Source: Cycas panzhihuaensis (Eukaryota > Cycadophyta). Taken from it: a DNA stretch of 64,000 nucleotides. Below, piece after piece: positions 45,606-56,767 of this stretch. The stretch is taken from NCBI GenBank assembly GCA_023213395.1, contig CM041465.1, forward strand, positions 238,211,741-238,275,740, in the 5' to 3' direction. The position numbers and the translations under genes are program-made. Position 1 is the first letter of the stretch; each line of letters opens with the position of its first letter. Under the pieces are notes generated by a model that was not told the DNA's origin, did no database searches, and saw nothing but the letters and a program-made list of their open reading frames with translations.

Positions 45606-46498
45606 ATACCTAGTAGGTGGATGGATACTGTCAGGAGTTGTAAGGCCATGGAGAGACTAGATTGGGCCATCCTAATAGTGCCAAACATGGTTGCCCAGTT
45701 AGATGCCATTAGGGTAACAAGGAGAGGAGGATTCTCCTATTGCACGCTACTACAGTGTTGGTTTTTCAATTATTTTAGGGTGATAGCACCACCAAGAGGA
45801 CCATACCCCATCTCAATATGAGCTCCTATGGTGCATAGGTGGCAGACTCAGTTTAGGGGGACCGAGGACCAAGTATATGTTAGATGGTCGATGGAGGTGA
45901 CATCGCTAGATCTCCTCACTCTACCAGACTATATGGCAGACCCGTACAGAGGAGTGAGGTGGGATAGTGATGATGAGGCAGGAGGTGCCCCTAGAGATGG
46001 TGGCGATGACAATGGAGATGATGGGGCAGTCCCATCAAGAGCAACAGATAGTGAGGTGGGTCCATTAGGGACCATTGGAGGTGAGGTAGGTCCTTCAGGA
46101 GCTATAGGAGGAGGTAGACCACCCCACACACTAGTTCAAAGATTGAGGGTAGTAGGCAGAGCTTAGGTAGTGGCATCAATGATAGCAATAGCAATAAAGG
46201 GAGGAGGAGACACCTCAGTAGGCCATGTGCTAAGCGAGGTGGTACTCGAGGAGGAGGAGGTACCAGCCACGAAGAGAGGTCCTAAGGAGGAGGTGGTCCT
46301 CCGAGTTGAGGAGCTAGCCATCCTAAGAGATGAGATACTACCTTTTCCTGTCATCTTTTCACCATTACATGACTAGATAGTTTGCTTTGATTTTGCTTAG
46401 AGGGTTTGATATATGGGTGTATGGACTAACACATGTGACATATTTGACTTGGTAGGAGTAGCAAAGATGGGGTGGTTTATAGAGGCAGTAGTCTAGGA
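45606..46498 (+). pseudogene. PMD-like gene, unit 2, part after the insertion
   Basis: It resumes at the codons for IPSRWMDTV and continues through RLDWAILIVPNM, DPYRGVRWDSDDEAGG and the GPSG-type linker. By alignment the intron is 46330-46455, but its donor reads AT instead of GT. Exon 2 is kept for only about 43 bases; at about 46499 the sequence becomes LTR. Confidence 0.7.
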
Positions 46499-48723
46499 AG
46501 AAGGGGAAAAAGAGAGAGAGGAAAAGGAAACAAGGAAAGCTAAGGTATACCAGGAATATGATGGCTGAAGCTACATTGTCCTTATTGCACCTGTCACCCT
46601 CATCTTTCCCCAACCGTGGACGGCACAGGATGGTGCCGGTGAAGAAAGAAGCAGTTCCCCTTACCTTCCCCCAAGTCAAAGGAAAAGAAATGGAAAGGAA
46701 AGTTGTGCAAGAAAATGCAAAATCCAATACAACTTTAACTTACGATTTGGAGAGCAAAAGAAGTACCAGTTAGAAAGATGGGAACATACCTGGAGAAAGA
46801 TTCCCTTCATTTTCTATGCATAATAAGGTGACCTGCAAATCAAACCAAGTTTACCCCTTCCCGAGGGGTGCCAAGTATATATGGAAGAGATACATGATAT
46901 AACAAATAATAGGATTAATGATTCTTAGCCAAAAAAGAGTGTTTTTTACTACAACATTACTCCTTATTCCTTTTATACCATTTAGTAAACAACATGGGAA
47001 AAGGAGGGGCAAGAAGAGAAAGAGGATAGATAGCCTCGGAATGGCTAACCATTTGGATCGAGCATGATCCATTCTATCCAAGTACTAGAGAAGATAAGGC
47101 AAGGTGAGTATAAGAAACCCTTGAGATGTGAGTGAGAAAGCACAAGAAAATATGACCAATGCTATCAATGTTGCAAGGGTTCCAATGTGAAACTATTGCA
47201 ACCTTGATAGGGTTGAGCAAAAGGTGCAAGAGGCTACAGAATGGAGGGCTGGAGTCCCCTCATGTAAGACCTGCAAAGTTGGTTCAAGCATAGTAAGAGG
47301 TTGTCTATGCTGCTGCCAGCATTGGTCTTCTTTCCAACAACCTTTTGGGAGCTCAAGTAAAGCACAACAGAAGAAGAGACAAGGAGAGAAGGGGGATTCC
47401 CTTGAGGAGAAGGCCTGTTGGGTGTGGAACCCTACCTTTGCTCATTTCACTCTCTATGAAAATTTCTTCTTCGTTGCCCCCTTGTAGCAACCAGGCAAGA
47501 ATCAAGAGAAAAAAAAAAAGAAGGAATAAGTAAGATGGGGAGGGTTTGCCTCCCACTTATAGTAGAAACTGAAGGAAAAATGTTTTAAGAATGCTAACAA
47601 ATGATGTTTATATTGCTTAAAACAAAAGAAGGATAAAACATTGGCTCAAGAGTACCTGGTATGGGTAGATAAGAGATAGATCTACTAGCAAAACAAGGGA
47701 GAGAGACCCACCCTACAGGGTTTAAAGGTGAAACCATGAAGAGCAGCAAGTCGACAGGAAGTTGGAGTGAAGAGAGTAGATCTGGACTTGGTGAAGCACT
47801 TCGAGCATGTCCTTCCCTTTGTTGGCCATGTAATGGGCCTACAACAACATATCTAGAGATGTAGGAGATACATGGCAGGCTGAGACGCTAGTGTAGCAGG
47901 ATCTATCCTTATTGCAGGGTATTTTTCTAAGGAAGTGCTAGGAGAGCTGAGTGAAAGAGAGTAAGAAGAAGCCAAAATGATGTCTTTTTTAGGTTTTAAA
48001 CCTAACCCTAACTTAATTGAGCGATTAGGGTTTGGATGGGGCTAGGAATATGACTTAGCCACATGGTAAATTGATAATAAATGCAAAATTTACCACGACA
48101 TATTTAAAAAAAAAGAAGTGTGATAGTCACCCTACGGTAAACTTCATGGTACCATGAAGTTTGTAGCGGTACCGTGATCTTCACCATAATGAGATAACAG
48201 ATAAACATAAATAAAGGAAGAAAAGGGTTGGGAGATTAGGAAGAGAGGTACCCCAGGCTTGGGGGGATGGCCTTCCTATCCAAATGGCTGGGGACAGTTA
48301 TGGGTTTAAAGAAACCTATGTCAAGCGAAATACAAAAGATCTAAAACTCCTAAAAGGTCAATAAACAAATGAACATACACCAACAACACCTAAGCAATGT
48401 GCTAGAGGTTGAGGTATGGAAATAGAGTTATGAATAGGTCATAAGGGCTAAACGGTACTTGGGACAATGTGGAGGTGTATAAAAGGATTGTGGAGCACCA
48501 TTGAGATGAATATCCCTAGATCGTCATCGGCTAAAGTGATGTCATGCAGCCTGATCAGGCAATGGATGCATAATGGTCATGCAAGCAAACCAATTAATCA
48601 TGCAATGAAAACAAAGAGGTGCTTTAATTTACCTTTATAAAATTTACCAAGGCAAAGGTTGGAAGTGTACCTGCACCTACCTGAATCGACTCGTCCATAC
48701 CCATTCTCGATAGTCAGGAAACA
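46499..48723 (-). repeat. Truncated LTR of unit 3
   Basis: It matches LTR4 from about 18793 on and ends GAAACA. It contains a perfect 24-bp palindrome at 48139-48162 around GGTACC and the telo-box pair near 47998-48032. Confidence 0.85.
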
Positions 48724-49050
48724 GGGGCTACTTATGCATCACCCTAGAGTCAACTGGAAGTGATAATAGAATGGGGGGGTGCCCCTAGTTGTGTGAGTGC
48801 AAGGAAACTAGTGGCGATAATTATGAACATGATTAAACATATGCTATGAATGAGATGTTATATACATAGGAGAGTCAAAAGAATGGGGATTATATATTGA
48901 GAATGGTACGAAGGATAGAGTAAAAAAATAAACTTGGTGGTCACCATAGTTTAATCTCATTAGTGGCAAGCTTTCAGAGGTGCAAACAGATCCTGACGTA
49001 AAAGGTGGGACGATTTGGAACTTAGGTGCTTAGATGACCTGATAGGTTTC
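48724..49050 (-). other. 3' internal end of unit 3, PPT region deleted
   Basis: The LTR joins GGGGCTACTTATGCATC directly, the same deletion as at 26516. Confidence 0.6.
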
Positions 49051-49473
49051 TCAAGGAGGATCATCAAGAAGAGGGAGGTGATGCTTAAGGATGAAATAGA
49101 CTAGGTCGTTTGCGTCAGCGTTGCAGTCCTGAGGAATATGTCGAATATCTATAGAAGAAAAATGAGACAAAATAGACCTAGCAGCCAAGGCAAGGGCCCT
49201 CAGGTATGGGCAATACACCTAGTAAACCTAGGTGAGCTATGACACAATGACCTGAGAGTCACAAAGAAGGATGACAAGTCTATGGTGGAAGCGGAGTGCG
49301 TTTGTAAGGGCTTCAATAATTACTATGTACTTAGCTTTGTTATTGGTAGCTTCAGGAAGGAAGACCCCGAAATGAAGATAGTCATATCCAGAGGGGTCAT
49401 AGAGGATCCACACAGCAGTAGAAGGGCCTAGGTTACCATGACTTCCACTATCAATAAAGATGAGTAATGCCAT
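49051..49473 (-). pseudogene. aRNH of unit 3, catalytic Glu changed to Lys
   Basis: It reads MALLIFIDSGSHGNLGP, NNKAKY and CDSQVIVS, nearly as in unit 2. The Lys at the catalytic Glu position and the broken glycine loop make it inactive. Confidence 0.7.
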
Positions 49474-50407
49474 AGTAAGGGGATGAGGGTCTCAAGTAGA
49501 TGGCAGAAGAAGATAAGTGGCGACAGGGTCGGTGAGCAAAGAAAGATATGAGAGGTAGTGCCGGGGCTATGAAGCACTTAGAAGGCTATGAATAAGGACC
49601 TTGGAGGATAGGAGAGCCCTAGAAGGAGGCTACCTAGGGATGAGGAGACTGACCCAACAGAAGGGAAGGAAATTGCAACGAGAAGGGCCTCTTTAAGATC
49701 CTAAAGATCGCTAAAAGGGCCTCAACAAGGTCCAGAATGAGGGAGGCAGTTCCTTTGGGAGCCCCAAAGGCTTGAACATGCAGCAAACATAGACTCAGGG
49801 CAACAAAATGAGCCAAACAAGTATAAACATGGGTATGTTTTGGGATGGTGCAAAAATTGAAATAGAAGGGGTCTATGAAAGACTAAAGGGGTCATCATAA
49901 ATACACCAAGGAGGCAAAAAATGGAGGCCAAGGAGGTGAAATAGGGGACAAACCTAGAAGGAAAAAGTGATATAGGAAAAGAGGTAGTCTCAGGGCTTGT
50001 CACGGTGGAAGGAAAGGAGGAAGTGCCTGTTGGGGTCCCCGCCTATATAAAGGAAACTTAGCGAAAATGGAATTCATTTTCACGAGCTCACAATTGATCT
50101 ATTGCCCTTTCCCTTATGTAGTGGAGCACTACCCAACTTTGGAGGCACGTAGGAGGAGATCCGACTTTCAGATCAAGGTGTAAAGATAGGCGATGAGATT
50201 AGGATGACAAGATGGCAGTAGCGAGGCTAGACCCAATAAGTGGATCACCCCCTATTTATTCCATTTTGCCAATTACATTTAATGTATTTGTTATATTTTT
50301 TGAGGTGATTTTGGGCCCCTTAAGGGCAGTTTAGGACCCTCTGGAGCCTGAATTAGGCCCAGAGAGGGGGAGGACTAAGGGATTAGGTTGCCTTGGTCCC
50401 AATGGTC
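49474..50407 (+). promoter_or_regulatory. Spacer, TATA box (50044-50050) and cut-off leader of PMD, unit 3
   Basis: TATATAA follows CCCCGCC, collinear with unit 2. At 50407, inside the leader, the sequence breaks off and LTR sequence of element C begins. The unit therefore has a PMD promoter but no PMD gene. Confidence 0.6.
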
Positions 50408-50518
50408 ACCACATGCAACCATGTAAGCAAACACTCATCTCAAACGAAAGTGATGATAAGGTGAGAAGCATACATGCTTACAGTCGATAATTACGTATCC
50501 ATTCCGGGAGTCGAAACA
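50408..50518 (-). repeat. 3' LTR of element C, only 111 bp left
   Basis: It is the reverse complement of the first part of the LTR (TGTTTCGACTCCCGGAATGG...), ending GAAACA at 50518. The rest of the 3' LTR is missing and unit 3 sequence adjoins at 50407. Confidence 0.8.
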
Positions 50519-50531
50519 CGCCCCTTTACAG
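50519..50531 (-). promoter_or_regulatory. Polypurine tract of element C
   Basis: The minus strand reads CTGTAAAGGGGCG directly before TGTTTC of the 3' LTR, the expected place of the plus-strand primer. Confidence 0.6.
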
Positions 50532-50927
50532 TAAAGCCTCGCCGCTCGAAAGTATGGTACGATGGTGAATGCTGGCAACACAACTGTCAGTAGCATATGT
50601 GTATATAGATATATAAATCAAGGTCATAACAACAGGTAAGGGTGCCGGCAAGTGTCATGGAGGAACGTGTGGATCTGGCGATGGTGGAAACAACATAAGA
50701 AATTTTATGAGCCACCTAGAAACAGACTGGAAGAATAAAAAGGGTGAGGGGGCTTCCCCCACCACAAAAGATGCAGAAAGACGTGCATAATCAATTAGAA
50801 GAGTAAGCATAATGGGTAGTTGCCATAGTTTAGCATCATTAGTGGCTAGGGTTCATAGGTGAAAATGGATCACAAAGTGAGGTGCGTGACGACCTGGGGC
50901 TTGGGTGACAGGGCAGCCAGACAAGCC
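50532..50927. other. 3' internal end of element C
   Basis: It has an AT-rich patch (GTGTATATAGATATATA) and GGGGGCTTCCCCC near 50749. No gene is visible. Confidence 0.45.
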
Positions 50928-51350
50928 TCAGGGACAGTCAGCAAGAAGAGGAAGGCGATGCTCAAGGATGAGGTGAATGAGACTATCTGCCTCAACATTG
51001 AGGGCCTGAGGGATATGCTGGATATCGACAGACAAGAAGTGGGCTAGGAGGGATCTGGCAGTGGAAGTAAGAGTTCTCAAGTGAGGGAATCGCACCTAGT
51101 AAACCTGGGTGAGATGAGACACCACAACTTGAGAGTCACAAAGCAAAGCGATGGGTCCGTGATGGAAACAGAGAGCATTGGTAAGGGCTTCAATAACAGC
51201 TGTGTATTCGGCTTCGTTGTTAGCAGCCTCTGGGAGGAAGATCCCAGAGCACAGGAGATCATGTCCAGAGGGGTTGTAGAGAATCCATGCAGCGGTAGAA
51301 GGTCCAGGGTTACCGCAGCTTCTGTCGTCGGTAAAAATGTAGATGGACAT
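50928..51350 (-). pseudogene. aRNH of element C
   Basis: It reads MSIYIFTDDRSCGNPGP, NNEAEYTAVIEAL and LLCDSQVVVSHLTQVY: the first Asp, Glu and second Asp are kept, and one Gly of the loop is Asp. The frame is open to 51096; the C-terminal part needs a frame change to reach the stop at 50928. After the plus-strand copy it is the best preserved. Confidence 0.8.
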
Positions 51351-51876
51351 AGGTGACACAAAGTCCTGGTAGTAAATAAATAATGATGGAATGAAAGTGA
51401 TACTCGAAAAATAAGCAAAAAGTGGTCGTGAAGGGTAGGAGGACCTAACAATGAGGTTACCCAGGGGTGAGGGCGAGCAGTCTGATCACTATCTGAGAGC
51501 AGGTAGAGAAAAAGCATCTTGGAGCACTAAAAGGTCACTTCAAAAAGTGAAACATGCCCCCGGACGAGGGAGCATTCCCTTTGGGGACCCCATGAGTGAA
51601 AAAGGACTATGGAAACGAGTTTGAGGTGACGAAACAAACCAAATGAGTATAAACTTGGGCATGCACAGGAGTGGCATGCAAAACGAGATGGAAGGGCCCA
51701 GGGAAAAAGTGCAAAAATGAGGCACCATAAATGCACCTACTAGAGAACACAAAAAGGGTGTCAAAAGAGTACAACGGGCAATAGGGCCAGAAAGCAAAGG
51801 TGATCGAGGAAACGAGACGGTCTCAACGACTGTCACGAGGCCAAAAATGAAAGAAGTGCCCATTGGGGCCCCCGCC
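51351..51876. other. Divergent region between aRNH and PMD promoter, element C
   Basis: It is collinear with 41665-42182 in reverse. Nothing coding is supported. Confidence 0.45.
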
Positions 51877-52549
51877 TATATAAGGAAATTGAACGGAAAA
51901 TGGATTTATTTTCACTGACTCTCGTGAGAAACCAGAGCCATTCCCTTATCCAGCTGAGTGCCACCCAACTTTGGAGGTACGTGGGGAGAGATCAGATCGT
52001 TGGATCGAGACGCGAAGAGAGCCTGTAAGATCATCGGGACGAGATGGTGACAGCGAGACCAGATCCAATGAGTAGATATCACAAAACCCAACCCGTTTCA
52101 GAGTTTTAATCTCATTGCTTTTTATAGTTTTTGTATGATTTTTAGTGCCCCTTACGGGCAATTGGAGGCCTCTTAGAGTCTGAATTGGACCCAGATAGAG
52201 GCGAGGACCTGGGCATTAGAGAGCCCTGGTCCCGGTGGACCCCATGGGGTCCACTAGAAGAATTTTTAAGTTTTTTCGAGGCAGAAATCCCTCCCTTTGG
52301 GGGGTCACCATTCGTACCGCGGAAAAGATCACAGTGTCGCGATCATTGCCGTGAGGCCCGAATCGCCGCAGGACCCAAGCTAAACTTAGCGGTACCACTA
52401 AGTTTAGTGCGGTACGAAGGCAGAAAAGGAGAAAATAGAATAGGAGGGGCCAAAAGGGCCCCAAATCTCAGACAGAGAGAGTTGAGAGAGAGTTAGGAGT
52501 GTTAGTAACTGATATAAGGCTGACTTGATTATTTTTTTGACATGGACAG
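51877..52549 (+). promoter_or_regulatory. TATA box (51877-51883) and leader of PMD, element C
   Basis: TATATAA follows CCCCCGCC. A hairpin with perfect 10-bp arms (52380-52389 and 52398-52407) surrounds GGTACC, preceded by related CGCGATCATT sequence. The leader ends in ATGGACAG, a splice acceptor. Confidence 0.65.
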
Positions 52550-54442
52550 GCTGTCATCATGGTGGACAACCACGAGAATGTAGGTATGGCTATGCTCAGG
52601 TACATGGAGATGGCATCCCAAGAGGATAAGGAGACCCTGCGGAGGTGTGGCCTATATAAGGCCCTGAAGACACCTTAATTTACATTAGATCAGAGACTTC
52701 TAGTTGACATTGTATTCCATTGGGATAGGAGAATGTATGTATTCCATTTGCTTAAGGTAGGTGATATGATGGTTACGCCAAGGGACATCCAGTGGATCTT
52801 GAGTACCGTGTTGGGGCCGGTGACACTGGGGACGTTGCCTAGCACTGAGGTAGCACATAGAGAGGTAGCCCTGTTCTTCACAGGGACTAACAGGTGGGAG
52901 CAAAGGAGAGCTCCCCTCCAGACTATGCTGATGTCAAGGGTTCCTCAGGTGAGGAAATTAATTGTATTATACGTTCTGTTCTGGATTTCCTGGAACCAGA
53001 ACTATAGGGAGATATCGGGTGGCTAGATAGATATAGTACGTCACTGCGAGGCTAGTGAGAGGATGGACTGGGCTACCCTGATAGCAGCAAACCTCGTCAC
53101 ACAGCTAGACACCATCAGGATGACTGGCAGAGAGGGACTATCATATAGCATGCTATTGTAGTGCTGGTTCTTTGATCATTTTATGGCAGTGACGCTAGCG
53201 AGAGGACCATACCCCATAGCAGAGTGGGCCCCGATGGTTAACAGATGGTAGACTCGGCTAAGAGGGATGGAGGACCAGGCCCATGTCCGATAATCAGTGG
53301 AAGCGATATTACTGGACCTCCTCACCCTGACGGACTATGTAGCAGATCCATACAGGACGGTGAGGTGGGACAGTGATGATGAGGCGGGCAGAGTAGGAAC
53401 GCCCATAGGTGATGATGATGATGATGATGGAGGAGATGGGGCTAGCCCATCATGACCAGCGGGGGAGGCAGGTCCTTTAGGGACAGCAGGAGGAGCAGTG
53501 GGACCATCTGAGACTACCAGAGGAGAGGCAAGCCCATCAAGGGTGCGGATGAGGCGAGGGCGGTGGTAGGGCGTGAGCTCTGAGATCGTGAGGAGATCCA
53601 GGGAGACGAGAGTTGAGTCGGTCCCTGCAAGGAGGGAGGCCCAGGCAGAGGAGGTTCCCAAGGATGAGGCACTTGTAGTTAGTAGAGAGCTAGGAGGAGA
53701 GGATGTCATATGAGTAGAGGAGTTGGCGGTCATGGCAGGTGAGGCCTAATCATTTCCTTAGTCGTTTGACATCCAGATAGATGCTTGATTTGATTTGATC
53801 ATGGTATGTAGTGGGATATATACTGACACATGGCATATTGCATTGACAGGTGTAGAAGAGGTCCAGAGACTAGTAGAGGCCATGGTGAGGGAGATGTTCC
53901 CTCAGGTATATGCAGAGAGGCAACCGCCCATCCAGGCGGAGGATGTGCCTAGGTCGACAGGTGTACACATAGAGGCATTCACCCTATTGGTGAGGGCGAG
54001 AGACATCTAGGCTATAGAGTCCCAAGAGCACATAGCTTTTAGGAGACAGAGGCGGTGAGAGCTTGATGAGGCGAGGCACGAGAGGGATGAGCTACACAGA
54101 CAAGTCCATGCCCTAGAGGCACAGGGAGGAGCAGGCGGAGATGCAGGGAGTATGGTCCAGATAGTGGTACTGGAGGAGCATCTCAGAGTGACAGAGGAGG
54201 GACTCCGGGGAGAGAGGGATCGTATCCAAGCCCGATACAATTAGCTGGTGGCCCAGATGACGTCAAGGTCAAGCAAGAGTAGGACATATACTCATACAAC
54301 GGTGATGACCCTGAGACGACCATGTGACGAGGGCAGTGAGGTAGGGAGCTCGCGGAGGCCCAGGAGGAGCCTCAGAGGGATGTGGTTCCCAAGAGAGGGA
54401 CCACACAGGCCAGGAGATGGTACCCTAGGAGCGGGGCAGTAG
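52550..54442 (+). pseudogene. PMD-like gene of element C, antisense to gag-pol
   Basis: Exon 1 is 52550-53738, the intron 53739-53849 (GT...AG, 111 bp) and exon 2 53850-54442. It opens VIMVDNHENVGMAMLRYMEMA, then LLVDIVFHWDRR, GDMMVTPRDIQWIL and VPQVRKLIVL. Across the splice the frame is kept: EELAVMA joins GVEEVQRLVEAMVREMF. Exon 2 has ERDELHRQVHALEAQGG and ERDRIQARY, likely coiled coil, and a basic end RRPRRSLRG. Stops occur near 52676, 53024, 53452 and in exon 2; many sit at W, Q or R codons of other copies. PMD function in an element is unknown. Confidence 0.78.
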
Positions 54443-55073
54443 TAGAGTATGAGATATATATATGATTTTGATGGGAAAGCACGGGCCTCCAGGGGGTCAT
54501 ATATAGGGTCATATGATTATACTCCTCCTACAAGGACACCGGCTTCCCATATGTATGATATAACAAATAATTTTAATGTATATATATACGGGGTAATTGG
54601 AATCCCGTTTTGACATGAGATGCTATATATATCATGTGTGGATGACATGTATGTTTGTTTTATATGTTGTAAATGTTAAGTTGTATGATGTACACATTTC
54701 CTTCTATGCATGGCTATATGTCTAATAGGATCATACATACCCATCGTGAGTGGAGATGATAGAGAGGTGTGAGGCTAGAGGATAGAGTGACATACACATC
54801 CACGAAGGAGCATAGTGGAATATGCAAAGGAAACGATAAGCAGGAGAGAGGAGTGACGGTACTCCAAAGTGTTGTCCTAATTAGGGGAATACCCAAGTAG
54901 GAAGACAAAAGTTCCTGAGAGGATACGGGAACACGGGTTCCGCGGGAGGAACCAGAAAGAAGAAGAAGAAGCCACCTTAAATTGCCATTCTACCCATGGT
55001 TGGGAAGAATAGGAACAACCTAAGATGGTAGTTTAGGCTCATTTCAGAGCAGGGCGAAGGGATCACCAAAAGA
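54443..55073. other. Spacer between PMD 3' end and integrase, element C
   Basis: It is collinear with 38406-39068 in reverse, AT-rich near 54450-54640. No gene is supported. Confidence 0.5.
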
Positions 55074-56150
55074 TCATGCATAAAACTTCTTAAGGAATTT
55101 CCCATTAACAGCTTTCTCAAATTCAAGCCCTTCTAGGGTGGCTATCCTATAAGAACAATTACCGAGGGATTCAATAATGATGAAAGGGCCAACCCACCGG
55201 GGTTTGAACTTGGTCAAACAGTCATGGAGATACTCGAGCTTGAGGACATGGTCCCTAGGAAACAAAGGACGAGAATGAAGATGTTTATCGTAAGTCCTTT
55301 GTGAGCGAGCTTTGGATGCTAGGTTAGCCTGATAAGTGGCTAAGCGTCTCTCATCCAAAGCCTTGAGGTCCAGAAGGCAAGCCTGATAGATCGACTCTTC
55401 GTCAATGAGACCTCAGAGGGAGACTCGCAAAGAAGGAATCTCCACCTCCAGCGGGAGTACCGCCTCGGTACCATAGACCAGAGAGAACGGGTCATTCCCA
55501 TGGCAGAACTGATAAAGGTGCGGTAAGCCCACAAAGTAGAGGGTAGCTAAAGGTGCCAATCCTTTTAAGACTGAGTAATAGTTTTCTTTAGGATATTAAC
55601 GAGAGTCTTATTGAAAGACTCCACTTGGCCATTTGCCTAAGGGTAGTAAGGAGAAGAAGTTTTATGAGAAATTTTGAACTTCTCACAAAGCTCATCCATT
55701 TCCTTATTACAGAAAGGGGTTCTATTTTCAGTGATTAGGATGTCTGGAATCCCGAAATGGTAAATGATGTGCTGGTAAATGAACGTGGCTACGGTTTTAC
55801 CAGGAGTAGTGATCAAGAGGATGGCCACTACCTATTTAGTGAAATACTCCATGGCAGTCAAGATAAACTTATGCTGCAATGACGACAGTGGGGAGATAGC
55901 CCCGATAAGGTCTAGCCCCCACTGAGCAAAAGGCCATGGCGAGACGATAGGGTGCAGGGCCTCGAAAGGTACATAGGAGATGTTGGTATGTTCCTAACAT
56001 CGCCAACATCTCAGATCAAAGGCGTGAGTGTCCTTGGAAAGGGACGGCCAGAAATAACCCATGCAAAGGATCCTCTAAGCCATAGACTAGCCCCTAAAGT
56101 GACCTCCACAAATACCATGGTGGCATTCACAGAGTACTTGGTCAGCTTCA
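55074..56150 (-). pseudogene. Integrase of element C
   Basis: The C-terminal part is open (DERRLATYQANLASKARSQ to NGKFLKKFYA). In the core, LITENRTPF replaces the usual TDNGTPF, so the second catalytic Asp is Glu. The Glu motif NGQVESFNKTL is kept, but a stop precedes it. The TAG after YFTK near 55832 is at the same codon as in the plus-strand element. The HHCC part lies near 56000-56130 with frame breaks. Confidence 0.8.
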
Positions 56151-56767
56151 TCAATAGTGACATAGTGGAGGAGGATCCCATCGAAGGACCTCTTATACAA
56201 TACCTCGTCCATGAGGAGGTATTGCCTAGTAGAAGTCCAGATGCGAGATCTAACTTTACTGCTAGCATCGGGGCGGTATTACTGCTGCGTGAGATACTGC
56301 ACTATATCGCCATACCACTCATTGTTGATGAGTGGATGGGGAGAGGTGCCCTAAATCATCAAGATAGATTCATTAGTGGGAGAGTCGTCGATGGGGGCAC
56401 TAAAGGCGTTAGGGATAGGGGCATCTGTGAGTTGCTCGGCCACTACCATTCCCTTCTTTGATTTCTGGTTAACGATATGGAGGTCAAATTCTTGAAGCAG
56501 GACAGCCCACCGACCAGTCCTACCCATCAAATTTGAACGAGTGAGCAAGTATCGCAAGGGATCAAATTGAACGATCACCTTGGTAGTGTTGCCAAACAAG
56601 TAGTGTCTGAACTTCTTGGTTGCATGGACCAAGGAGAGGCACTCCTTCTCAGTAGGAGAATAGTTAAGTTCAACAACCACGAGGGTGTGGCTGATGAAAT
56701 ATATAGCTCTCTTAGTTCTTGAGTCATCCTCCTGAGCTAACATAGCACCTAAGGACTCGTCAGTCAC
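56151..56767 (-). pseudogene. RNase H domain of pol and linker to integrase, element C
   Basis: The open part (56351-56767) reads TDESLGAMLAQEDDS, AIYFISHTLVVVELNYSPTEKE, KFRHYLFGNTTKVIVQFDP and NQKSKKGMVVAEQL. It lacks the TGA and TAA of the plus-strand copy. Confidence 0.8.

Larger units (their letters stand above)
17892..50407 (-). mobile_element. Tandem array of [LTR - aRNH - PMD] units without gag or pol
   Basis: Unit 1 is 17892-24508, unit 2 is 24509-28999 plus 45606-46498, and unit 3 is 46499-50407. The 16.6-kb plus-strand element interrupts unit 2. Positions 24509-28200 and 46709-50400 are collinear with almost no net indel and high identity by eye. Removing the insertion gives a period near 5.6 kb. 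Units 2 and 3 share a deletion of about 215 bp just inside the LTR (the PPT region is gone). All three aRNH copies share the same Glu-to-Lys change. No unit has gag, RT or integrase. Confidence 0.7.

Noticed and set aside
55952-56461. A 169-codon plus-strand open frame opposite integrase and RNase H of element C
   Set aside because: It mirrors the pol frame; the matching stretch in the plus-strand element is not open over this length.
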